NCBI GenBank assembly: GCA_903847155.1
Contig: CAINCU010000043.1
Coordinates: forward strand, 1 to 64,000
Length of the DNA: 64,000 bases
From: an uncultured Gallionellaceae bacterium
GTDB taxonomy: Bacteria; Pseudomonadota; Gammaproteobacteria; Burkholderiales; Gallionellaceae
Direction: 5' to 3'
This document shows positions 1-8,341 of the stretch, one piece after another. Position numbers and translations under genes: made by a program. The first letter of the stretch is position 1. The number at the start of each line of letters is the position of its first letter. Under the pieces are notes generated by a model. It made no database searches. It was given only the letters and a program-made list of their open reading frames with translations, and was not told the DNA's origin.

Positions 1-42
1 AGTCGGGTAGCCGGACGCGATTGCTCGCACCCAGCCCCCTAA

Positions 43-76
43 GAACCGTGCTTGCGACTTTCACCGCACACGGCTC
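43..76 (-). ncRNA. Group II intron domain V (catalytic hairpin)
   Basis: A 34-nt hairpin that starts GAGCCGTGTGCGGTGAAAGT and ends GCACGGTTC, with a GAAA-type terminal loop. This is the most conserved part of the ribozyme and holds the catalytic triad region. Domain VI follows at 3-40 and supplies the branch-point adenosine. Confidence 0.9.
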
Positions 77-108
77 AAGCCTCTGCAAAGGCATCTTTCG
101 ACACCCGG

Positions 109-1773
109 TTACACAACTGCGTTTTCAGCGTAATACTGACTTCTACGGCAATTGAAATGGTGCAACTGAAGATTGCTTGCAGCATCCGATCCGCCCTCAG
201 CTTTTTTCACAATATGGCGAACATCCCAAGGGATGCTCTTTGTGATTGGCATCTGACAGATAGAGCACAAGCCATCCTGCTTTAGCCAGACACTGTAAAG
301 CTTCCGGCGACCTCGCGATGAGTTCAGCATTTTCTTGCCCCAGCGGGACTCGAAATACCCTCCCCATTGCGGGTCGTGCGGGTTGGCATCGGCTTTGATC
401 TTGATATGCCGTACTATTGGCGTATCCGATTCTTGCAGCAAGATGAGTTCTCTGCGCGTTCCATCTTCTTTTTTTTCTGTTGCGGCAAATACCCAGTTTC
501 GTGTACCTCGTGTTTTAAAGTATTTCTCTTTAACCCATCTGGCTCCCTTATTCGGATGCCTTCTTACCGCCCATTGCCATAGCATTGACCAGACATTGTG
601 ATCAACTTGAGCAAAGATTTCCTTGGCGACCACATGGCTATGGTAATTCGCCCATCCCCGTAAAACAGGATTAAGCAACCTTATCAGGTTTGCCTGTTTA
701 GCCGCCTTGTTGGCCTTGATGACTTCTCGGATTTTATCAAGATGCGCCTTGATGTTCGCTTTCGACGGCCTCATCAACAACGTGCCGTTGTTGTGTTTAC
801 GAATGTTCCATCCGAGGAAATCAAACCCCTCCCTGATGTGCGTTATTTTGGTCTTCTCCGGCGACAGAACTAGTCCGCGTTCCGCCAGAAATTCGACCAC
901 TGCTGGTTTAACCTCATGCTCCAGCCATTCTTTCGAGTTGCCAGTAATAATGAAGTCGTCTGCGTAACGCACCATGTGCATTTTCAGGCCCCTTCGCATT
1001 GCTTTCGGGAATTTCTCCGCCAGCTTTGCTTCGAGGCCATCAAGCGTCATGTTTGCCAGTACCGGACTGATGATGCCCCCTTGCGGGGTGCCAGCATCTG
1101 TGGGGAAGAGTTCGTTTTGATAAACGTATCCCGCCTTTAGCCACTTCTTTAGAATCGCCTTGTCCGTGGGGATGTTGGCGATCATCCAGTCATGACTGAT
1201 GTTGTCGAAACAGCCTTGGATGTCGGCCTCGAGCACCCATTTCGCACTTACTTTTCTTGCGAGAGAGATGAAGCATTTTTCCCCCGCATCGGCAGTTGAG
1301 CGTTCCGGCCTGAACCCGTAAGAATTTGGGTCAGCGGTGGTTTCCGCAACGGGTTCCAACGCCAGCAGATGTAATGCTTGCATGGCGCGGCACTTCATTA
1401 CGGGGATGCCGAGCGGCCTTGTCTTGCCATTCTTCTTCGGAATTAATACCCTCCGAAGCGGAAGCGGCGAGTAACCTCGCCGCTTCATCGACGCTATCGC
1501 GTTGATCTTTGCCATCGGTGTTTTCCATATGATCTTGTCCACACCGGGGGTGTTCTTGCCTTTATTTTCAGTCACCCGCTTGACGGCTAATGCTTTGCCA
1601 CTGAACGAGTGGGTCAGCAACCATTGCAGGGCTTTCACCCTGTTGTGGCAGCCTTCCTGTGTTGCCTTCACAATACGCGCTTGCAGCCGTCTTACCTGAC
1701 GCTGGACATCGACCCAACTGATGCCGTCCCACGTCATGCCGGAAGATGCACACGCCAGTGTTGCAGCGTCCAT
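109..1773 (-). CDS. ltrA: Group II intron reverse transcriptase/maturase with HNH domain
   Basis: This 554-residue protein helps its host intron splice and, with the intron RNA, can copy it into new DNA sites. The N-terminal region carries the RT-0/RT-1 part (KRVTENKGKNTPGVDK near 66-80), then the RT palm with AGTPQGGIISPVLAN near 227-241 and the catalytic YADD at 270-273. The maturase X domain follows (NPVLRGWANYH). The C-terminus is an HNH endonuclease with CSIC ... HIVKKAEGGSDAASNLQLHHFNC. All domains look intact and full length, so the element may be active. The ATG at 1773 matches the usual N-terminus of this family. Exact intron class (CL- or B-like) was not determined. Confidence 0.95.
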   Translation of the reverse strand: MDAATLACASSGMTWDGISWVDVQRQVRRLQARIVKATQEGCHNRVKALQWLLTHSFSGKALAVKRVTENKGKNTPGVDKIIWKTPMAKINAIASMKRRGYSPLPLRRVLIPKKNGKTRPLGIPVMKCRAMQALHLLALEPVAETTADPNSYGFRPERSTADAGEKCFISLARKVSAKWVLEADIQGCFDNISHDWMIANIPTDKAILKKWLKAGYVYQNELFPTDAGTPQGGIISPVLANMTLDGLEAKLAEKFPKAMRRGLKMHMVRYADDFIITGNSKEWLEHEVKPAVVEFLAERGLVLSPEKTKITHIREGFDFLGWNIRKHNNGTLLMRPSKANIKAHLDKIREVIKANKAAKQANLIRLLNPVLRGWANYHSHVVAKEIFAQVDHNVWSMLWQWAVRRHPNKGARWVKEKYFKTRGTRNWVFAATEKKEDGTRRELILLQESDTPIVRHIKIKADANPHDPQWGGYFESRWGKKMLNSSRGRRKLYSVWLKQDGLCSICQMPITKSIPWDVRHIVKKAEGGSDAASNLQLHHFNCRRSQYYAENAVV

Positions 1774-2383
1774 TTGCTTTCCCTCCGTTTAGATGGTTCT
1801 ACCAACTCTCTTGTGAAGAGAGACCATAAGGAAGTCTGCCCGCTTTCGCGTGAGGTGATGTTTCAACCTCTATCCGCCCCATTACAGAACGGCCTTCGCT
1901 TTTTCCTTGTTCCTATACCCGCAGCACCAACGGTGTTCCTTGCGGTTCACCTGCCGTTAACGGCAGCACTACGGGCTTACCCTGTTCCACTTGAATTTCA
2001 GAACGGGTCGGACCCCTCCTTTACGCCGGCGGCACACTGTCCACGATGGCCCATTTACGAAGAACCATGCCTCACCGCTTACCATTTTGGTTCAAGCCTA
2101 CCAGCACGTTTGGCTTGTCAACAATCACGACGTTTATAGAGGTTCACATATGTTGATCCTACCTGTTCATCCCTAGCTCCTCTCCGCCCTGTGCTGGCAG
2201 ATTTTGCCGTCCCTCGCGGGTTGGCATACCAAATTAATCGGCGGATACATTGTCCCCAGAGCTTCACACGGAGCTGTTACCGGCTCCGCATGTCTGGGTA
2301 GGGAACGGTTGATGGAACAACCGGTTTCATCAGTTCATGATTCCTCCTGTGAAACAGAAATACAAGCGACTTTCAGGTCGCAC

Positions 2384-2429
2384 CATAAAAATTATTGCAA
2401 TCCACCAGCGCGATGGCGCGTTGCGTCAT
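2384..2429 (-). CDS. umuC: umuC 5' exon (DNA polymerase V, interrupted)
   Basis: From the ATG at 2429 the minus strand encodes MTQRAIALVDCNNFY and the first base of codon 16. This is the conserved N-terminus of UmuC, the Y-family polymerase V subunit, whose DxxxFY motif contributes to the active site. The ATG overlaps the umuD stop codon (ATGA), the usual umuDC coupling. After 46 nt the group II intron begins; the first base beyond the intron, T, would make codon 16 GTN (Val), as in many UmuC proteins (NFYVSCERVF). The rest of the gene lies left of the window. Confidence 0.85.
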
Positions 2430-2905
2430 ACCTTATGCACGTTCCACTGCACCACACCCCAGATGGAAAAATCCTGTTCAGGCTTGATGGCAACCTCCGG
2501 GTAATCAGGATGCGCAGAGCGCAGCACTTTGCCATGCGGCGTATAGAGCAACTGCTTCACTGTAAACTCGCCATCCACCACTGCCACCACCACGCAACCG
2601 TGAGAGGCGGGCACGGAACGATCCACTACCAGCAGATCGCCATCGAAGATGCCTAGTTCACGCATCGAATGTCCAGACACGCGCATGAAGAACGTCGATT
2701 CTTTATGCTGGATCAGATGCTCATCCAGACTCAGTCGCCGCTCGACATAATCATCGGCAGGTGATGGAAAGCCTGCAGGCACGGACTTGCGCAACAAAGC
2801 GCGCTGCCTTTCGAACATTGATTTGTTGGGATGTGTCAGCGACAGCAAAACAGAGTGAGCGGCACGCCGCGCGGGGCTGACAAGGTTAGGGTTTAGACTG
2901 ATCAT
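2426..2905 (-). CDS. umuD: UmuD-like S24 peptidase (SOS mutagenesis)
   Basis: A 159-residue UmuD-family protein, the self-cleaving accessory subunit of translesion polymerase V. RecA filaments trigger cleavage at the Ala44-Gly45 bond (PAGFPSP), and the Ser/Lys dyad is Ser80 (GHSM) and Lys117 (FTVKQL). There is no DNA-binding domain, so it is not LexA itself. The stop TGA overlaps the umuC start, indicating translational coupling. Expression should be under SOS control through the two operators directly upstream. The N-terminal tail before the cleavage site (44 residues) is longer than in E. coli UmuD, so an internal start is possible. Confidence 0.9.
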   Translation of the reverse strand: MISLNPNLVSPARRAAHSVLLSLTHPNKSMFERQRALLRKSVPAGFPSPADDYVERRLSLDEHLIQHKESTFFMRVSGHSMRELGIFDGDLLVVDRSVPASHGCVVVAVVDGEFTVKQLLYTPHGKVLRSAHPDYPEVAIKPEQDFSIWGVVQWNVHKV

Positions 2906-2919
2906 GGTAATATTTAACA

Positions 2920-2964
2920 GAACGAACGTTCTTAAATAATAAAGAACGATCGTTCTGCTGTCAA
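2920..2964 (-). promoter_or_regulatory. umuDC promoter with two LexA-type operators
   Basis: On the minus strand, -35 TTGACA (2964-2959) and -10 TATTAT (2941-2936) are separated by 17 bp. Operator 1, GAACGATCGTTC (2944-2955), fills the spacer; operator 2, GAACGAACGTTC (2920-2931), covers the start-site region. Both fit GAACG-N2-CGTTC, that is GAAC-N4-GTTC, with centres 24 bp apart. This placement would block RNA polymerase. The motif is unlike the CTGT-N8-ACAG LexA box common in proteobacteria. Confidence 0.75.
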
Positions 2965-3279
2965 TTAAAAACCCTGTCCAACATGAAATGAGTTGGAAAT
3001 AGCATTATTGAAGTCGGTGTGTGGCATTTATGAAACATGCAGCATAATGAGAGTGTGTTAAAAAACACGAAATTGAGGGCTAAGATTATTATTAGCATGT
3101 TGTTTTTTGCCCCTACCTACCCCATGAGTTAGACTCAGTCCCTAGGGGCTAACAATTGGTTGGTGGCAACGAAGTGGGTGGGGTAACTATGGAGGTAATA
3201 AACAGCATTATGATTTATAGTATCAGGCAAACACACCAGTTAACGCGTGCTATTCGATAGCAATCGCGCGAAAAATGCC
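2965..3279. other. Intergenic region between umuD and the MCE operon
   Basis: About 315 bp of AT-rich sequence between the divergent umuD and MCE operons. It should hold the MCE-operon promoter, but no convincing -35/-10 pair was identified. A short open frame from ATG 3189 runs 23 codons to a stop at 3258-3260 and is not supported by any recognised similarity. Confidence 0.5.
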
Positions 3280-3834
3280 ATGTTCACATTGAGCCTGCAT
3301 GGAGAAGAAAATACCCAAGCCGAGCTTAAGCCTGGCTATTCATATTGTTTGATCGTGCGTTCAGATATTCAGCGCAAAGCTGCGTTGGATATGCTTGCGG
3401 CACAGCCGAACACTGCGGTTGTAGCGAACAATGGCGGACTCATCAGCAATTTGCGAGTGTGGGAAAATCTCGCACTGCCGGTGCAATATCGAAATATTCA
3501 ACTGGGTGGCAAACTTGAACAGGACGTGGTAAATCTATTCGAGAAGTGCGGCGTGCGTGATGAACAGTCATTTTCAGATCTGATGTTAAAACTGCCGGAT
3601 CAATTATCATTGTATGAAAAACGGCTGGTCGGTTTTGTGAGAGCGATGTTGATGATGCCGGAGATGATGGTGTACGACTCCTTGCATGAGGGGCTCTCGC
3701 CTAGAGAAATGGGAAAGACTGCCAGATTTGATCGTATTTTCCGTTTGTATTATCCGTTTCGCACTTCGGTATTATTGAGTTTTGAGGAGTACCGCGACTC
3801 GACCGAACCTAAACAAGTGGTTATCCAATTGTGA
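3280..3834 (+). CDS. Degenerate MlaF-like ABC ATPase subunit
   Basis: About 184 residues with the outline of an MlaF-type ABC ATPase. The stretch after the Q-loop position, NGGLISNLRVWENLALPVQYR, matches the family pattern closely. However, the Walker A glycine loop is replaced by IVRSDIQRKAAL, the LSGGQ signature by LPDQLSLYEKR, and the Walker B/catalytic Glu region by MMVYDSLHEGLS, which lacks the DE pair. It is therefore unlikely to hydrolyse ATP as a normal subunit. It is followed after one base by the MCE gene. The start is uncertain: ATG 3280 is chosen, and an in-frame GTG at 3247 would add 11 residues. It could act as a structural partner or work with an ATPase encoded elsewhere. Confidence 0.7.
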   Translation: MFTLSLHGEENTQAELKPGYSYCLIVRSDIQRKAALDMLAAQPNTAVVANNGGLISNLRVWENLALPVQYRNIQLGGKLEQDVVNLFEKCGVRDEQSFSDLMLKLPDQLSLYEKRLVGFVRAMLMMPEMMVYDSLHEGLSPREMGKTARFDRIFRLYYPFRTSVLLSFEEYRDSTEPKQVVIQL

Positions 3835-3835
3835 G

Positions 3836-4810
3836 ATGAAACTACCAAATTTCAATCTAAGCATACTGAATACAGAGCGCAAAACTATCCGCTTTATGTG
3901 GGGAGCGTTTATGGTTCTAGTTGTGGTATCAGGCCTGATTGCATTCAGACAAGATTATTTTGTGCGCAACACTGCGGTCTATTTTTTTGCACCTAATGCG
4001 CAGGGCCTCAGCAAAGGGATGGCGGTCAAATTCATCGGCTTCAAAGTGGGGAGCGTACAAGAGATCAGCATGCAGTCCAATGCATCGGTCAAGGTAAAAT
4101 TGTCGTTGGATAACGATTATGTTCGACTCATCGGGCAGGATGCCAAGGCTCGCTTGATTAAGGAGGCACTAGTAGGCGAGGGCGTGGTCGAGATCATACC
4201 TGGCGAGCAGCAGGTGCGTCAGGTGACTGAAAACAGTGTGTTGAATTTCGAACGCGGGGTTGATGCAGGATCACTGGTCGAGAATCTCACCGGGCAATTG
4301 CAGCCGATTCTGGCTGACGTGCACCAGATTACCTCTTCTATCAACAACCCGCGCGGCGATGTGCAGCAGATTCTGAAAAACCTCAATCAAGTCACCGGCG
4401 GCATGCGTGAGACAGTGGCGCAGCTCAATACGTTGGCGCAAAGCGGCAATATGCTGGTGCAAAGCGGCAATCAGAAACTGGATGGTGCGTATGTGAAAGT
4501 GGATCGCGCTCTGGATCATGTCAATGCAAGTCTGGAAGCAGTGGATAAAGCGATTCCGAAATTAGTGGGCAAAGCGGATGCGACGCTGGACAATGTGCAA
4601 TCGGTGACCGCCGACATAAAACATATAACAAGCGCATCTTCAGACCAGATACCCGCTTTGGTGCGCAATACCAATTCTCTGGTTCAAGATGGACAAGATA
4701 CCTTGAAAGGCGTCAAGAAATCCTGGTTGCTAAACGACTTTTTTCCCAAGCAAGAAGAGACGGTGCTGCCAGTGGATAGCTATGTGGCGCCGCTTCCGGT
4801 CAAGCCATGA
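3836..4810 (+). CDS. MCE-family (MlaD-like) lipid-transport protein
   Basis: A 324-residue substrate-binding component of a lipid ABC transporter. One N-terminal membrane segment (about residues 18-36) anchors it in the inner membrane. The MCE domain follows (NTAVYFFAPNAQGLSKGMAVKFIGFKVGSVQEI ... VGEGVVEIIPG). The rest is a long helical tail with repeated heptad-like QLNTLAQSGN/ADIKHITSAS segments, typical of MCE proteins that form a periplasmic tube. The ATG at 3836 begins one base after the upstream stop; the open frame runs further upstream but would overlap the ATPase gene. The stop overlaps the next gene by 4 nt (ATGA). Confidence 0.9.
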   Translation: MKLPNFNLSILNTERKTIRFMWGAFMVLVVVSGLIAFRQDYFVRNTAVYFFAPNAQGLSKGMAVKFIGFKVGSVQEISMQSNASVKVKLSLDNDYVRLIGQDAKARLIKEALVGEGVVEIIPGEQQVRQVTENSVLNFERGVDAGSLVENLTGQLQPILADVHQITSSINNPRGDVQQILKNLNQVTGGMRETVAQLNTLAQSGNMLVQSGNQKLDGAYVKVDRALDHVNASLEAVDKAIPKLVGKADATLDNVQSVTADIKHITSASSDQIPALVRNTNSLVQDGQDTLKGVKKSWLLNDFFPKQEETVLPVDSYVAPLPVKP

Positions 4811-5616
4811 TGAATACGTTTTTTCGTCGAAGCATTGTGCTCCTGCTTGCGTTATTGCTGCTATCCGCATGCAGTCATGAAGCACCGTTGGTTCGTAGCG
4901 CGAGACAAGAGCAGGCAATCGATTTCAATCTACGCGCCCAACGTGCATTTATGCGTGGCGATTATCAGACTGCAACCGACTTGTACGAGAGCGCCCTACA
5001 GTTGGATAGTGCCATCGAAAATATCGATGGCATTGCCGTTAATTTGCTGAATCTGGCGAAAGTAAATCAAGCGTTGGGAAAGCCTGCGGTTGCGCAACGG
5101 TATTTGGATCGACTATTGAGCGATAAGGCATTGCGTTACCCTTTGGTACATCTTGCAGCAGCTGCAACGCAATATGGTCTGATTCGATTGCAAGCTGGCG
5201 ATGTCACTGCGGCGAAATCTTGGGCGGACAAGGCGGTAGGATATTGTCTCTCCGACTGCAAGCTGAATGGCGTAATCGCCAATCTGAGAGCGAATATTGC
5301 GATACAGTCAAACGATGCAGATCAGGCGGTGTATTGGAGCGAGCATGCAGTCTCCGCCAATAAAAGTGAAACGCAGGTTGAATATGCCAATGCCATTCGT
5401 TTGTTGGCGCAATCCAAATTGTTAAAGCGAGAGTTCAGGGCAGCGCCGCCATTGTTGGAAGAAGTGCTTGGCATTGACAAGATATTGGGGTTGCCGGACA
5501 AAATTCGCCAAGATCTGCTGCTGCTCGCTCAAGCTCAGGATAAGCTGGGTGGAGCAGAGCTGGCTGCACAGTATCGCGAACGGGCAGCGCGCATCGCGGC
5601 CACTTCCCTGAAGTGA
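4807..5616 (+). CDS. TPR-repeat lipoprotein of the MCE operon
   Basis: A 269-residue predicted outer- or inner-membrane lipoprotein. The N-terminus is a signal peptide ending in the lipobox LLSAC (lipidated Cys22). The mature part is made of tetratricopeptide-like helices (FNLRAQRAFMRGDYQTATDLYESALQLDSA, and several later repeats), suited to protein-protein contacts. It overlaps the MCE gene by 4 nt and so is translationally coupled to it. It occupies the place where Mla-type operons carry an auxiliary lipoprotein, but its TPR architecture differs from MlaA or the YmbA/PqiC family. The partner is unknown. Confidence 0.8.
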   Translation: MMNTFFRRSIVLLLALLLLSACSHEAPLVRSARQEQAIDFNLRAQRAFMRGDYQTATDLYESALQLDSAIENIDGIAVNLLNLAKVNQALGKPAVAQRYLDRLLSDKALRYPLVHLAAAATQYGLIRLQAGDVTAAKSWADKAVGYCLSDCKLNGVIANLRANIAIQSNDADQAVYWSEHAVSANKSETQVEYANAIRLLAQSKLLKREFRAAPPLLEEVLGIDKILGLPDKIRQDLLLLAQAQDKLGGAELAAQYRERAARIAATSLK

Positions 5617-5629
5617 GAGGATCGTAGCG

Positions 5630-7429
5630 ATGGAGTTAAAGCTAGGTGGACTGAAGCTGGAAAATAACAAAGTCAGGATCGGTTTGGGTTTTGGCCTGTG
5701 CTTGTTGGTGACCATCGTGTTGACTTTTTCTCACTTGAGCGAGAGTCTGAGCCGAAAAATTCTGGACAGGCAGTTTGCTTATTTGCGCGACCACTATCCA
5801 CACCCGATCAGCAACGACGTGGTGATCGTCGGTATTGATGAAGCGACCTTCAAGACCTTCAAAGAACCATACGAATTATGGCATCCCCACTTTGGGAAAT
5901 TCTTGCAGGCCATGACTCGCACCAAGCCTTCGGTTCTTGGGATTGATGTGGCATTGCCAGAGCATTCCTATGATTTTCTGATACCAAAGTATGACCAAAA
6001 TATTGCGCAGGGTTTGCTTGCGCTGAAATCGCAAACTCCTATCGTGCTTGGGCAGATGCTGGACGAAAACGGGAATTTTCGTTCGGTGTATGCGCCTTTT
6101 ATTGATGCATCCGGCGCGGATGCTTTGGCTCCGGTAGTGGTTTGCTCTGAAACGGACGGTGTGGCACGACGAGCCGACCCGAATCAATGCACAGTCAATG
6201 CGCAAGGCGAGACGCTGACTGAAGCAATGGCTGCACATCTGGGCAAGAAGCAAACATCGCGTGGCTTGGTCGATTTTGCGGTGGGTGATGATTTGACTTA
6301 CATACCCTTCCAAAAAGTGTTGGAGTGGGCAGATCAGGGTGATGAGGAACAATTGCAGCATGCTTTTTCCGGTAAGCCAGTGTTGGTTGGAATGATTTTG
6401 CCGTTCGAGGATCGCGTGAATTTGCCAGTAGTGCTGGCGGCGTGGGAGCCGGAGAACCGTCATCTTTCGACAGTGGTGTGGCAAGCTCAGGCATTGCGTT
6501 CAATGCTGACAAATGGGCTTCTCAAGGACTCCAATCCGAATTTTGTGCTGGTGTTGAGCCTGCTTGCGACGTTGCTCTGGTTTGCGCGTTTGCACTGGCT
6601 GAGATTTGTTTCTCTGGTGATTCTGCCAATTTCACTACTCATTTATTCGACTTGGTTGTTGCGTCATGCAGTGCATTTGCCGGTAGGGGGAATTTTATTT
6701 TCCGGCTTATTTGCTTTTGCGATGCGCTCGATTTATGAGTTGGTATTGAAGGAGCGCGAGAACAAACAATTACGCGGAATATTCGGCAATTACGTTAGCG
6801 CTGAAGCGTTGCGTGCGCTGATGGCGGGCGGTGTTCAATCGAGTCTGGAAGGGGAGCGCAAGCGCGTGTGCATCCTGTTTGCAGATATTCATAATTTCGG
6901 CGCGCGCAGCGAAAGTAGCTCCCCGCAAGAAGTGGTCGTTGTGTTGAACGAATACTTTTCTGAAATGGCAGTAGCCATCCACCAGCACGATGGAACGGTC
7001 AGCAAGTTTGTTGGCGATTCCATCATGGCGTGTTTTGGTGCACCACAGGCTCTGGAATGTCCTGAGAAGAACGCATTGGAAGCTGCGCAAGAGATGTTGC
7101 TGAGTGTGCGCCAAGTTAATGCACGCTTGAAAGAGCGTGGCATCGCTCCAATAGAAATAGGCATCGGTCTGCACGTGGGAGATGTGGTGATCGGGCATAT
7201 CGGCTCGGAATCTCGCCACGAATACACGGCCATTGGTGAAGTCGTGAGTATAGCTGCCAAACTGGAAGAGCTAACCAAGACCTTGGGTTACCCGGTGGTT
7301 TGCTCCAAGGCGGTAGCGGAAAGCGTTGAACTGTCCGGCGGTCTTACTGATTTAGGCAATCAACCGATGAAGGGCGATGCAGTGTTATCAGTGTGTGGTT
7401 GGTATCCGCCATTGTTTGCGGCAAACTGA
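5630..7429 (+). CDS. CHASE2-domain class III adenylate/guanylate cyclase-like protein
   Basis: This 599-residue protein has an N-terminal membrane segment, a periplasmic CHASE2 sensor domain (about 40-290, with LDRQFAYLRDHYPHP and VVIVGIDEATF), three membrane helices (about 305-365) and a cytoplasmic class III cyclase domain (about 410-590). Both metal-binding aspartates are present: Asp419 (FADIHNF) and Asp463 (KFVGDSIMA). The transition-state Asn and Arg of the usual VNLAARLE motif are replaced by Ser540 and Lys544 (VVSIAAKLE). Activity may be reduced or altered. It lies between the lipoprotein and permease genes, with a 1-nt TGATG overlap to the latter, which ties a signalling output to lipid transport. 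Confidence 0.88.
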   Translation: MELKLGGLKLENNKVRIGLGFGLCLLVTIVLTFSHLSESLSRKILDRQFAYLRDHYPHPISNDVVIVGIDEATFKTFKEPYELWHPHFGKFLQAMTRTKPSVLGIDVALPEHSYDFLIPKYDQNIAQGLLALKSQTPIVLGQMLDENGNFRSVYAPFIDASGADALAPVVVCSETDGVARRADPNQCTVNAQGETLTEAMAAHLGKKQTSRGLVDFAVGDDLTYIPFQKVLEWADQGDEEQLQHAFSGKPVLVGMILPFEDRVNLPVVLAAWEPENRHLSTVVWQAQALRSMLTNGLLKDSNPNFVLVLSLLATLLWFARLHWLRFVSLVILPISLLIYSTWLLRHAVHLPVGGILFSGLFAFAMRSIYELVLKERENKQLRGIFGNYVSAEALRALMAGGVQSSLEGERKRVCILFADIHNFGARSESSSPQEVVVVLNEYFSEMAVAIHQHDGTVSKFVGDSIMACFGAPQALECPEKNALEAAQEMLLSVRQVNARLKERGIAPIEIGIGLHVGDVVIGHIGSESRHEYTAIGEVVSIAAKLEELTKTLGYPVVCSKAVAESVELSGGLTDLGNQPMKGDAVLSVCGWYPPLFAAN

Positions 7430-8208
7430 TGTCCGAACTCTGGAACAAAGTCAGTCTTTGGTTGAAGCTGGGACAGATAGTCCAGACCGTACAAGGTTGC
7501 TTTGCATTGTGGTGGTATGCGACTACCCATTACCGAGTTTTGAGGATAGTGCCGGTCAATACCGTGTTTCATCGTCAGATTTTTTTTACCGGAGTTGAGG
7601 CTTGGGGCATCGTCGCGGTGTTTGGCTTTCTGTGCGGCACGCTGGTCATTACCCAGACCACCTCACTGGTCGGTGGTGACAGCGAACTGACGGTGAAAAT
7701 ATTGATCTGGACAGTGGTGCGCGAAGTCGGTCCTTTGTTCGCCGCCATCATCATCATCGCGCGTAGCAGTGCCGCCATTGCTTCCGAGTTGGCGCTGATG
7801 AAAACGCGCAACGAAATGACTCATCTCTCTCGTATGGGTATATCGCCTTATGATTACTTGGTTGTTCCTCGTATTTTCGGTGTGACGCTGGCTGTGGTTG
7901 CGCTAACCATCTATTTCCAAGTCGTCGCCATCGGCGGTGGTCTGGCAGTGAGCGCGCTCTTTCAGAACGTATCCTACTTCGACCAGATAGGACGTTTTTT
8001 GAGCACAGTTAAGCTCAGCGAGTTCGTGCTGGTCGCATTCAAAGGCTGTGTATTTGGCATCGCTATTTCTACCATCTCTTGCTACAACGGCATGCAAGCC
8101 CATCCCTCGGTGACTGAAGTACCCAAGGTTGCTATCCGCGCTGTGCTGCAAAGCTTGCTGTTTGTGTTTACTCTGGATGCATTGATTGCATATCTCGGCA
8201 CGATGTAG
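7429..8208 (+). CDS. MlaE-family ABC transporter permease
   Basis: A 259-residue permease of the MlaE/TrnE family, the membrane channel of MCE lipid transporters. Hydrophobic segments and the conserved REVGPLFAAIIIIARSSAAIASELALMKTRNEMTHL region (the EVGP...ARSG...ELG...MR pattern of the family) are clear, as is the C-terminal KGCVFGIAISTISCYNG. The ATG at 7429 overlaps the cyclase stop as TGATG; an upstream in-frame GTG at 7393 lies inside the cyclase gene and is not preferred. It is the last gene of the five-gene operon. Confidence 0.9.
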   Translation: MSELWNKVSLWLKLGQIVQTVQGCFALWWYATTHYRVLRIVPVNTVFHRQIFFTGVEAWGIVAVFGFLCGTLVITQTTSLVGGDSELTVKILIWTVVREVGPLFAAIIIIARSSAAIASELALMKTRNEMTHLSRMGISPYDYLVVPRIFGVTLAVVALTIYFQVVAIGGGLAVSALFQNVSYFDQIGRFLSTVKLSEFVLVAFKGCVFGIAISTISCYNGMQAHPSVTEVPKVAIRAVLQSLLFVFTLDALIAYLGTM

Positions 8209-8341
8209 TGATGCAGCGACTTTTGCCCGTTGGCTACAAAACTCAAACGCGTGAACGAGTGTAATTTGTAGACTTTAATTTTTGATTCGTTGGTCGCTCA
8301 ACTCTGCATCTACCAATGACTTGCGCTATACTGCGCGTCGC

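Larger units (their letters stand above)
2..2383 (-). mobile_element. Group II intron inserted in umuC
   Basis: A complete group II intron of about 2.38 kb, read on the minus strand. The 5' end is GTGCGACC at 2383, the usual GUGYG start. The 3' end is ...CCCGAC at position 2, an AY end. Domain V is a 34-nt hairpin at 43-76 and domain VI lies at 3-40. The intron ORF (109-1773) occupies the domain IV position. A candidate EBS1, TATAAA (minus strand, 2138-2133), pairs with the last six exon bases TTTATG, allowing one U-G pair. The 5' exon encodes the start of UmuC, so the element splits a coding gene in the sense direction and could be removed by splicing. Boundaries come from motif reading; the 3' exon is only one base inside the window. 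Confidence 0.93.

Noticed and set aside
3189-3260. A 23-codon leader peptide before the MCE operon
   Set aside because: It has an ATG but no regulatory codons or terminator that would make it a leader; no conservation can be judged here.
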